64,000 nt of DNA from Litomosoides sigmodontis (taxonomy: Eukaryota; Nematoda; Chromadorea; Rhabditida; Onchocercidae): positions 149,501 through 213,500 of the forward strand of contig OY718803.1 of the NCBI GenBank assembly GCA_963070105.1. Reading direction: 5' to 3'. Made by a program: the position numbers and the translations under genes. Positions 46,697-58,000 of this stretch are shown in pieces; position 1 is the stretch's first letter, and each line of letters starts with the position of its first letter. The notes under the pieces were generated by a model, which did no database searches, was not told the origin of the DNA, and saw only the letters and a list, made by a program, of their open reading frames with translations.

Positions 46697-48249
46697 AAAC
46701 ATTCGTGTTGACTCAAACTGTTCAATAACGTACGTTTCACGAGTCCCATATGTCAGACAAACATAAATTATCCCATCGCATCAGTTATCAATCAGTCTAA
46801 CATTTCTTTTTCCTCTTAAAACGAAACAACTAAAATGGATGGATAAATGAATTCAAAGCAGGAATATAATGTCAAATACAAAGCATAACATTATACAAAC
46901 TGATGCCAGCACTGAAAATGAAGTAAAATCTGTAGAAAGAGACGCACACACTTACCAGGAAGCAAAACGGTACCACCACAAAAAAAATGTAACGACCACG
47001 TTCGACGAGACGAAAAGCAGAATGACAGAAGGAGCTGCCGTTGAAAACGGTCACAGATTGCAGCCCTATTGCGCGGTACGTGGGATTCACCCCTGTACTT
47101 TGTCGGTTGACATGTTAGATTCCAGCAGCATAAAAAAAAGCACTGAGAAGCAAATTAAGCAGGTCCGCAGCTTATACACACACAGCTACCGAAGATACAT
47201 GGAATTACGTGATTGGCCTGTTACTACATAACACGAAACGATATATAACAGTGGATGAAATTTCACTTTTAAATTAAAACTTTATCCCAACATTGGAATT
47301 CGTACATAGCAGCAGCCGAGTTTTCATGCATGAGTAGCACGAAACGACACAAGGCCTTAGGAGTAAGTAAAAGGGAATGAAAATCCTTTACTCGGTGAGA
47401 GTTTATTCGCAACTGGACAGACGGAAATTTATAGTTAAATGAACCTTAATCCCATTAACTGCAATATGCGCTACCGTAATTAGCGTAAGACAGATAAGTT
47501 CTAGGCTGAATTTCGTCGTCCTTTTGTCTCAATTCAGCTGTTTATTTATATCGGTTTCCTCTTTCGAGCTACTTACCTTACTTGCCTATTAGAATGTTTC
47601 ATGCATAATCTAACCTGAATAACTCCCGTAACGTTCACGTAATGAGAACTTACCTCAATAAATTTTAGGGAGTGTCGCTAGGCGATTGAAATGACAACAA
47701 GTAACGAAATATATTATTCGTTTAGTAGCTCGAATCCTGCCTTTCGTTAATACGACAAAGGTACCAAGAGGTATGATCGAAGACTATGTGAAAACGCGAA
47801 AAGATGTATAGTTGCCTTTTCAAATGTTATTGGAAAATTTCGACCAGTGATAACAGCATGTTAACGATAAAAACAGTGGATAAAAAATTCTTATTCCATT
47901 TAACATTAACAAGGAAAATAAAAAATATCACAGATGAACAAGAAATACAAAAAAAAAGTAATAATAGTGTTATCTTTTACCTTTTCCTTTCCTTTTTTTC
48001 GCTAGGCTCCAATTTTTATCTGTTCGATTTAAAAATATCTCATCAACTTTTATATAATGCGATTTATCAAAAACTCTCCCCGTGCTTCGGAACACACATT
48101 GCGAGGTGTCAAATTATGAAATAAAATTAACCCAAATTGTGGATCATCATTATACATGCACAAAGAAAATGACAGGCCAGAAAAAACTAGCATAATAAAT
48201 ACTGTGACGTTATCCAAAAAAATCCCACAAATGATTTCGAGAAGTTATT
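46697..48249. other. intergenic region upstream of hsr-9
   Basis: About 1.55 kb between the hsr-9 start and the SRPRA stop, expected to hold the hsr-9 promoter and SRPRA 3' UTR. One plus-strand open frame of 120 codons is listed separately. A second at 47804-48124 is AT-rich and unconvincing. Confidence 0.55.
46869..47231 (+). CDS. possible orphan ORF, divergent to hsr-9
   Basis: An uninterrupted ATG-to-TAA frame of 120 codons on the strand opposite hsr-9, starting about 185 bases from the hsr-9 acceptor. The product is polar, rich in Lys, Glu, Thr and Ser, without signal peptide, membrane segment or known motif. AAAGCAG seven bases before the ATG is a weak acceptor-like site. Unlike most chance frames here its composition is balanced, but it matches no family I know and has no introns. 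It may simply be chance in promoter DNA. Confidence 0.15.
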   Translation: MSNTKHNIIQTDASTENEVKSVERDAHTYQEAKRYHHKKNVTTTFDETKSRMTEGAAVENGHRLQPYCAVRGIHPCTLSVDMLDSSSIKKSTEKQIKQVRSLYTHSYRRYMELRDWPVTT

Positions 48250-51200
48250 TTATTTAAGCAACGAATGGACAACAGCGTTAGCGTTCAGACTTTTTAAATC
48301 TTTATAAGTCTGTCCTGTACCAACGAATACAATCGGTTGTCCGGTAATATATGTCATTGAAATTGCAGCACCAACCTGAAAATTTCCTTCATCATTTGTC
48401 ATCCAGGTATTTTTTTACAGCTGACCAAACGCTGCAAGCATTTTCCTCATTTCAATAAGATTAGGAGAAAGGACTGTCCAAAGCCATCATTAAATATTCT
48501 TGTAACCGACAAAAATTTCAGAAATGATCATTTCAAGAAAGTAAATGAGCCTTATATATGGGATGTATGAGTTTATACTTACTTTATCATCAATGGTGTC
48601 AAATTTCGTTAGCACAATACCATCGATGAGTCGACCCTCAGTACCTAAAGCAGCATGGTCTGCTAATGCCTGATTGAATTTCACCAGCTGATCCACAGCT
48701 TCATTCCCAACCAGTGCTTCACCCACGAAGAGTACTAAATCCGGCTTGTTCACTTGAATTAGCTGTAATGAGATACATCGATTCTACCTCTCCATTACAA
48801 AAATCCTTTGATTAACAAAATGACTTCGAAAAAAACAAACTTTGGCCAGCGAACGCATAAGTGGTTCGTTATCCTGCATACGTCCAGCTGTGTCAACCAA
48901 TACTACGTCAATCCCGCGCTCTGCTGCTACAAATATCTTCAAAAATAAGAATTTGAAAAATTAATTCATCATAAACTCAAACACTAACTGAATAGGGTAT
49001 TCGTAAACCATAACAAAGCATTGAGTAAATAAACCGTCGTTTTAAAAAAGGATTGATTTTTTAGGAGAAAAAGTCGGATATTTCAGTTGACAAGTTCGTC
49101 ACAAAATTGTAACTTAAATCGAATTTCTTAACCAATTAAAAAGGAACCTATAGAAATGGCAGCAGCAGCAAGTCCCGCTGGATCTTTTCCATAACCTTGT
49201 TCATACAGCTGAACACTATTGGCATGCAAAGCATTAAGATGCTTTGTGTGAGTTCTCAATTGTTCTACAGCTCCTGCTCGAAATGTATCAGCTGCCGCAA
49301 TCAATACTTTATGTCCTGCATGTTGGAAAACATTTCGTTGAGATGTAAATTGCGCAAAACAGTACTTACACTAAATACAAAAATACAATACATAGCAAAT
49401 TGCAAGTACATAAATGTTTTTCAACTATAACTCAGCAACAGATCAAAATTCAAATTTTATTTTTATTTCAAATTGAGAAATTGACGCACCATTTTCATTC
49501 AACCAAAAAGTGATTTTTGCTAGATTTGTTGATTTTCCTACACCATTAACGCCACAAAAGACAATTATGTATGGGCGTTTCTCACATTTCGCTTCAAGAA
49601 TATCACGCAGTATGTCTACGCGTCTTTTGGGTGTTAGTAGCTACAAATACCTAATAATGAGGAAGACAATTAAAGATACATATGCATAACAATAATTTGT
49701 GAAAAATGTATTAAGTGCATCGTAGATGTACTTAACTTTATCTTAAGAAATCTGAGCAATTCCAGTGCATTTTGTAATACGTAAAAAGTATCTGCTGATA
49801 TACCTGCAACAGAGCATCACGGACGGATTCCCTCACAATGCTTGCAACACGGCTGAACGTTCCAACTACCTTACCTTCCAGTTTAACTTCTACTGACTGA
49901 CATAATTTTTCTGCTGGCTCCGCAGCAACGTTTTTTGCTTAAAACAATACAATACTTAATGTTAACAAGTAAATGAAATCATGTAAATATATTTTATAAA
50001 AACCATCATCCAATTTTGCAACTCGAAAATCAGGATTTTGCTATCACTGTTGGAAATTTATTTTCAACAGCTAAAACTCTTCCTTCAGCATAAAAGTTCA
50101 GAAGATTCTTGCATATAATATTCATGCTCATTTAACGTTCAACTCCTTGGCAAAGCAATTTCTGCTTAAAACAAGCGTTCTATTTACAAGCGCATTCACT
50201 GAATAACTCACCAATCAGTGTTTCTCGCATCTTATCGAGTACAGGTTTGATATCTTCCGCAGTCAACTTTTTGTTTCCAACAAGTGAACGGAAAGCCGAA
50301 AACCATCCATCGCGAGTTTTTTCCTCATTCATTTCATCATCCCTGAAAAGTACAACAGCCGATTTTCACTTGTAAATGGAAAGAATTCACTAAAGCTAAA
50401 AAAAATTGCAAATATGCTCAAAATTTTCTAATAAATCATCTTGTCAATTTATGGTGCTGCACCAGTGATAGTTATCCCCGACAAGGATAAAAGCACACCC
50501 AATCAAATTAGGTAAGTATCCTCACCAATCGCTGAAAACTGATCGATCCTAAGCAAGCAGTATAATCCTATGTAACAACTATAATCTTAAGTGTTAAAGA
50601 TACTAATACAACGCAGCTATCTAATAATCGAACAGCAGATTAATTCGGCATTTTCTCGATCATATTCAATACTTTCAGATGAACTTCAATTACCCACAAA
50701 ACTTTAAAGTACGCTTACGTGTCTTCAACAGCTTCAAGATCTTCATCCTCTTCCTCAATTAATCCTGGCAACTCTCCTTTGAAACGGCCCACGAACTGCA
50801 TCTTAAAACATAATAATTACTACGAGGAAGCGCTAGATCTTTTTCTTTTATAATTAGATAAATTTTATTATAATTCATTACCTGTTCTTCCACAAACTTC
50901 CTCTCTTCCAATTCTGTCATATCCACAGCATTATCACTTTTTTCCTCGCTATAATCCAAGGAATCAATATCTGTCTTGGCATTTCCAGAAAGATCCCAAA
51001 CACGTGCCTGTTTACTTTTTTTTGACTCAGCCAGGACAATATTTTGTTTTTCTGACTCAGCTCTAGCGAACCTTAAAAATTAAACCGTTCTTCAAATTAC
51101 CAAAATTTCCGCAATAAAGACGCTCCGATAAATGACCAAAAAATAACAATATTAAGCAGTATTTCAAATCAAATAACAAACCAAATACGGTTTAAAATGA

Positions 51201-53713
51201 TTAAATACGATATTTTAAACGAACAGATTAATATCCAACTTTATAAATTTTGTCGGTTTATTTCTAGTTGGAAGAAGCAAAATAGAGGGCAAAAGGAAAC
51301 TCTAACTTCTTTGTTCCCTTCTTCTTGAAAAACTCCGCTCGCCGACGCTGCATTTCCTCTCTTTCGGTGTCACTTTTCGGCGAATCAAACGCAATATCTG
51401 ACTGAGATGATTCGTCCTTCATCTCACTTATAAAAAATTTGTCATACAGAAAAAAATGAGTTAATTTTTGGTGTCTAACTTTTTACAATACCACTTATCA
51501 AGAAAAAAGTGTTAATATATCTTTAAACAACCTGCCATCAAAACCATCTGTCATTTTCGACCCATTTGTTTTAGAAGATACAATTTTGTTGTAGTTTGTT
51601 TGTTTCAGCCGTTTCTGCTGATTCTCCTTCTCCTTCAACAGCTTGGCGAACTTGCCATTTGGTCGTTCGATTATAGAAGCTATTGTTTTCTTAGATTTCT
51701 CACTTTCCTAAAAAACTTACAAACATTTCCATTAAACTCGTTCTTAAGCACAAACAGCACAAGGCCATTCCAAAATTTTAAGCAAATTAGGAGAAAAAGA
51801 CCGACAGTGTCGGATGTGAGCCATTCATTCATGGAAGCCAACTAGTTTATTGGATGAAAATCATTAACAGACCTCAAATTTTCGCATTACTTTGTCAGGC
51901 TGCTTAGCTGATGAAATTTGTGCTTCGCGATACAATCTGAAATTAGCAATTTCTATTTTATCGATAACTTAACCGCCGCGATAAAAGAATTTTCGTACAC
52001 TTCCAGTAAAGTCGTTTAGACTTCAAATTTCTAGTTCGCACTGCAATAAAATATTCAAGGAGCTCTTTTTAAAAATAATAAAACATTTAAAATATAACAA
52101 ATGCAAGCGGCTCTTGCACGTTGTATCAGTTGTGATCTTCAAACCCAACAATAACTTGTTTTTATTAATAATAATTCACTTCTTAGAGAAAAATAAAAAA
52201 AAGCAACCTACCGTTGAAAAATATCGTCGAATTGTCTATATGTATGAGTAGTTGATGAAAAAAGCGATTTGTTATCGGAAAGCACATTTTTGTACATGTC
52301 CCGAAATTTTTTGTGAACATCTGATAAAAGTTGATCTGTATAAGCAAGCTGAATAGCGCTTTGATAAACGACCTGAAACAGACGTTTCAGTTTTCATCTC
52401 TTCGTCGTACTGTTAATGTTCCTTCTTTCCAAACTGGAAAAAATGGAAACAAATAACCAAACAACAAGATGAAAGAGAACGACTTTCTTTTGCCATATAT
52501 ACCCTAAAAATATCCACCTTCATCCTTCCGCATTACAGGATTTCTTAAGTGTGACGTTTCTTTCTTCACTTTCCAAATCACTTAAAAAAACCATTCCTAA
52601 CCTAATTTTCATTTTTTTTGAAGTTTTCATTTTTTTCAATTCTCTAAAAAAAAACAGCCATTTTCCCCCCTGAATCTTATTATGTACCTAATCTTTAAAG
52701 AACTGAAGAAAGAAAAGATCTTTTTTTTTTTTTTCAATTTTCATATGTTTATGCCGAAGATGTAAGACATAACAATACCACTACATCGATGAAAATAAAA
52801 CTTACAGTAAAAACAAGCTCGAATTCATTGTCTAATTTGTACTTAATAGTTACATCATTGTGCTTGAAAACTGCCGTATTTCCACGTTCCTAAAATGCAA
52901 CACTTATTATAACTGAACATGTATATGATCTTAAATCCTCTTTTCACCAACAAAAATTATTCCGTGCATTCGCTATCTGAATGTTTACCTTAGTACCAAG
53001 ATAATATTTCAGAGACATCCTGAGGAACAGTTACACAAACACGGGATTAAAGCTTTTGTAAGAGTTTAACTTGTATAAGTGCCTACATATAATTGCCTTG
53101 TATAAAAGTAGTATATCTGTTAGTACAAAAGTTTTCTCCTTAAGAATTATTTGGAATATTAATAATAGAAAAATAACTCAAGGCTGCAAGTCAGTACCAA
53201 TTTTAACTATTTTTAACACAGTTAAGATTAGCGTCAGTCAATCAATATTCCTATTTTGCACAAACTCGAGAGTGAAGTTTACTTCTTTAGCGCTTACATC
53301 TTGCCTGAACTTCTAGATGACCTTTTATACATTTATAACATGATTTTAACGTTGAGAACAAAAAATTCAAGGTGACGCATGGCATACGAGTGTGTGTTTG
53401 TAGTTTTCGTTCACCCAACTATCATTTTAGTTCAAGTCGACACTCCACGTTACTTTTTCATGTTCTTGTAAAAATTTTCTTTAATAGATCTAACAAATAA
53501 TTTCATTTATTGAAAAAAAAACAATGGATCCTAAATCTCTCGCTGCTTTTCAGCTATACATTTCACAACCATTATAAGGGATTAGTAAAGATGAACCTGC
53601 ATCAAAACTTCTCTGATCAACTGATTGACTGAATCAGTAAAAAATTGCCCTCCTTCCTGGAAGCACCATAACACAATGCCACCTTTACCAAAAATTGTGA
53701 ACAGTTCGATCAT
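48250..53713 (-). CDS. SRPRA: signal recognition particle receptor subunit alpha
   Basis: GTPase on the cytosolic face of the ER that docks SRP-ribosome complexes at the translocon and pairs with SRP54. Exons: 53713-53597, 52889-52806, 52372-52212, 51936-51873, 51707-51532, 51426-51307, 51071-50882, 50795-50719, 50342-50212, 49937-49804, 49640-49490, 49315-49148, 48926-48841, 48762-48583, 48375-48250. The model has 654 residues (human 638). The N-terminal SRX/longin domain ([26 protein letters not shown]) binds SR-beta. A long charged Lys/Glu linker follows. The NG domain shows P-loop GVNGVGKST (about 448-456), [23 protein letters not shown] (536-), TKFDT (605-) and [11 protein letters not shown]. 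Exon 8 has tandem acceptors six bases apart (50795 or 50801), both in frame. Exon 13 must use the acceptor at 48926, not 48936, to keep phase. The first exon is short but matches the family start residue for residue. Confidence 0.97.
52989..53018 (-). other. SRPRA: possible alternative first exon of SRPRA
   Basis: ATG followed by nine codons ([10 protein letters not shown]) ends in a good donor (AAG|GTAAAC), and TTCCTCAG lies one base before the ATG. Spliced in phase 0 to exon 52889-52806, it would replace the 39-residue start of the SRX domain. Family conservation shows that the upstream exon 53713-53597 is the main first exon. This one could be an alternative start or coincidence. Confidence 0.3.
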
Positions 53714-55088
53714 AATAATCTTACCTTAAAAATTTCTAAAACTTGAGCGATTAGTTGATGCGATTGTTGAATTACTACTGTACGACGCACTAGTTTATCA
53801 ACATGAAAGACTGCGCCTAACTAAGCAAGCACTTTCACTGTAATACGCTGCATACTCACGGTACGTCACCTACCTAAGGACTGAATTATTTTCGTGCCCA
53901 AGCAATTACCAAATGATTAGAAATAGATGACCACGATTCAGTAGGAGTCCCTTCCGAAAGGTAACACGTGAGATGCGCCGACGGAGAGAGGAGGTGGAAA
54001 AATGCGTATGTGAAATGAAGCGCTCGCAAAGTTCGAAGGGCAACATTACGAGGTCAGAAGTATCACCGCTTCATCCACTCTTCCACTTCCCACTTCTTCG
54101 TAAGCATATCCAACGAAAGAACCTCACCTCCACCTCACACCTCACCGCTCACACCAATCCGGCAAACATTCGCCTCCTCACAATCTTTTCTTCTTCTTTC
54201 TTCACACACTTCTCCCAACCCATCCATCTCTGTGCCTCTTGAATAGCGCAGTATTTCCAAAATTTAATTCAGTCTAATATTTAATTCCACTGGAACAGTA
54301 TCAGGTCACGAGACATATGGCGAAAAATATCGTATATTCAATGAGTACTTCACGCGGTTTACGTGTCTTATAAGGGTCGTGTCTGGCGTGCAGTAGCATT
54401 TGACATTTTCTGCTTAGGACGAATTTTTTTCTTTCTGCAAAATTAGTAAATTTAATGTTCTTTGGAATGGTTACGTATTTATAGCGCACTTTATAAATAG
54501 GTCCTTGATGTATACAACAACAACTTCATGTTTATAGCTCATTTTTCACGTGCTTTATTTTACGCATACTTGGCTTGCTTGGTTTCGACTGAAATGATGT
54601 AGATTAACCAAAAATAAACATTCACCAAGACAAGAAATGATTTTGAATGCATTTCTAGTTAATTGTTTGAATTATAAACTGTGAGTGTCAATAGTTTGCT
54701 CTCTTCTAATATTGAAACAAAAATGCAAAATATTGACATCCCTCACGTGGAATACCGAGGTGGCAAGAAAGAGACACATCACGTCATCGAAATCCAAGCG
54801 CCAGCGTGAAGAATTTGAAACTGATGTAGCATTGATTAGAAGCAGAAATAAATCGTCAGCATGTTTTTATGTTACAACGTAGAGGCCCGCAGACTTGGGT
54901 TTACATGAACTGAACCAAGTAAATGTTGTGTCTTATAGAAGACGAATCATGAGACAACTAAAATTAGTGCATATTTGCAGAAGTTGAAGTTAGATGACTT
55001 TGGTTGTGTTTCATCTGATATGCCTAGTAATAGCATACGTAAACTACAACAATAAATTGTTAGTTTATTTAAAATCCCAGTTTCCAGA
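53714..55088. other. divergent intergenic region between SRPRA and rbg-2
   Basis: About 1.4 kb between two genes that point away from each other, so it should contain both promoters. Open frames at 53973-54242 (+), 54301-54489 (-) and 54685-54882 (+) have no recognisable similarity. CACTTCTTC and CACCTC words cluster around 54060-54180. Confidence 0.55.
55077..55088 (+). promoter_or_regulatory. probable trans-splice acceptor for rbg-2
   Basis: CCCAGTTTCCAG ends six bases before the first ATG of the RAB3GAP2 gene, leaving only ATATAAA-like leader sequence, in keeping with a spliced-leader site. Confidence 0.5.
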
Positions 55089-55094
55089 TATAAA

Positions 55095-58000
55095 ATGAAC
55101 AGAGATCTGAAGGAGATGTATGCACTTGCAGAACAGCAACTGATGTCGATTCAACGCTATTTTATGTCTGATACACCTGATTGTGTCAATGAAAACGGTA
55201 TGTAGGCTGTTTTCGCATGCCAGTTTACAAATAAGCTTTTCACAACATTAAGCATTCGATGCAAATATTTTATTTCTGGCACCAGAATTTATATGCTGTT
55301 ACCTCTCAGAAGCAACCACTTCCACAGAGCAATCAGGAAAGCTAGGTGTGCGGAAAAAGTGCCTTTAACACAGTTCTTTTTGCACCTTATTTGGGTGAAA
55401 TAATGGCTCTATTTCTCCTCTAATGATGGAAATTTTTCTTTTCAGCCACCGACGAATGGATGAGCGGTTCGAGTGATGAAATGAATACTGAGATTGAAGC
55501 GGGAGTTGTTGATTGGAATGATTTCGGTTCATTTGATGTAGTTCTTTCATTGTGGTTACTGTTACGGTTATTAAAGTGAATTTTGAGTGTTACGTAGTGA
55601 GGTTACGAATTCGGTTATTTAGGTTGCAAATTTAAGGTTGAGATTGACGATCCACGTCCCGCTCTCATCCGGAAGGAAAGTAAAAATTTGAAAAAAACTG
55701 CAAGAAATTCGAGATGGTTACAAGGGTCGTTGGTTTCAGCTGTAGGTAAGTGACAAGGTAGCTCGAGAGAAACAAGCATTAAATGTTGTTTACTTTGCAA
55801 TACAATTAAGTACGGATTTTTTGCAAATTTTAAAAATTATTGTTTATTTATTGCTGGTGAAAATCAGTATGATTTCTGCAGTTTTTTCCTACATATCCTG
55901 CTTGATTTTTTACTGGTTTAATCAAGAAAGACATAAGATTATCTTTTTCATTAATGATTACAAATATCTTTCTAAAAGACCTCTAATTTCAGCTAGTAAA
56001 TTACTTTGGATTTTAATTGCATTTAATGCAGGAAATATGGATTTACTAGTTTTTGCTCATGCGCAGAAGGTTGTTTCGATTGAGAAGAATCCTTCAGATA
56101 ATACATTTCAAGTAATTGCGCAGTTCAATACGGCTGATTCATCATGGTCTCCTCCGGTATATCAACCCATCTTTTGTATGAAATTTGAAATTGCATATTA
56201 TTTTCTGACTTTTTTCATGAGTACATTATTTAGAATTGAAAAAATCCAACTTTTAAGGCCTATATTCGATGCTTATGTGTATTACCATTGAGTTGCTCGA
56301 GGAAAACGGAAACATCATTATATGATTGGTCAGCTATTGTTGTTGGAATGAGCAATGGATATGTCCGATTTTTTACGGAAAAAGGCCTGCTGTTACGCTC
56401 TGATCATGTTTCAAATAGGTGAAAATTCAACATTTTTATGCAAGAGAAACTTGCAGATACACATCAACCTGAATTTCTTTGGACGAAAACAAAGTTACGA
56501 GCGTTTTTGGAACTGAGGACTTTGATCATTGGAAATTAATTTGTTGAATATTTTGGCGACATATTCATATTTTAAGGAATTTCTCTTAGATTTTTTTCCT
56601 TCCTTGATAGTAAGTTGCCAGTTTCTAGTCCCATTGAGGAAATCCGTCTTGGAAGATCTGTGATGGCTGGAAATCAAGAACTAGCAGTATTATCGCAAAC
56701 CGATTTAACATGTATCGAAGGTCTTTCATTACACGTAGCATTAAAGGCTGCGAAAAGTCAAGTATGGATTTTCGTTGCATCTTATATCTTTATAAAAACG
56801 TATATTTTTTCTTATGCTTTAACTTTTAAGCCACCAGCTTCGTTGTCTTGGAATTAGCAAATTTTGTAGTTTTCCAATTTGGTTCTCCTGAAATCTGTTT
56901 TGTATAATTTAGTATCATTTTTTGTTAGTTCTTTTCTTTTTGTTTGTTTCCCATTTAACCCTACAAAACAATAATAGAGGAAAGAAGAAAATTTTGAATA
57001 GTTCTGGTATTAAGAATTTGATACAGTGGCTCTTTTCTTTCTTTCAGCTGGCCTGTGGTGAGATGGACATTGGGAAAGTAGCAGCTCATGCGAAGTTAAA
57101 TATCGAGAAGCTGAAATTCGAGTCTGGTATAAACGTAGTTGACTTCGGTATTTCTGGTCTGTTGAGGGCAACCTGGTTCGATCTTCATAGTGCCGCAACG
57201 TTGTCGCAGCAAGGTTATAAGGTAGGGTGTAAAATATGTTAAAGATAATCGACGAGACACATTAGTTGGCAGTATTTTCGCATATTTTCTCTTGCATGGG
57301 CTAATAATTCATGACTTGAGTGGTAAAATTCTGCCGTTGAAATTACTGTTTTATCTTTTGATGAGAGATATATGTAACGAAATTTTTTTTATTGATATTT
57401 TATCTGAAAAATAAGGTTTGACATATTTTAAAGACCTTGAGACACTTTCAGGCTAAAATAGAGCGCTCATCACTTCCGCTTTATTCGACATATGTTTTTG
57501 TTGGTAGGTCTCCCTATGTAGGCTTTGGTTGGCATACGCCGGGTGTTCAGCAGAATGTTTTAAGTGATGCTTTATACGCTCTTGGAAGCCAGGTATAGTA
57601 AAATTTAATTTTTTTGAGAAGGGTGGGAAATGGGGATTTTTTTGGTTGCTGTGTAGTTTTGAACTGTATACATTAGACTCTGAAAAAAAAGTATGTTTTA
57701 AGCTTACAGCATCTGTTGCATCAAGCATGCCATCGTTTGGCATACGTTCATTTCTGGGCATAGGCACATCTCGGAAGGATCGTCATTCGATTGCTGAAAT
57801 CAAACCCTGTGCTGTGATACCTATTCGTTCATCTATTGTTGATGGCAAGCGTGAAGGTGAACGTATTTATATGGCACCAGCAAAGTATAAACTTGCTGCA
57901 GTGACCGATTCGTTAGCCCGCGTGGCCTTAATTGATGTTAGTGATGTTGTTTATCATTGAACTATTCATACAACTGTTTTAAGCGCCTTTTCCATAAATG

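Noticed and set aside
55821..56291. Plus-strand frame of 156 codons
   Set aside because: Contains rbg-2 exon 56032-56156 plus hydrophobic intron readthrough on both sides; not a separate gene.
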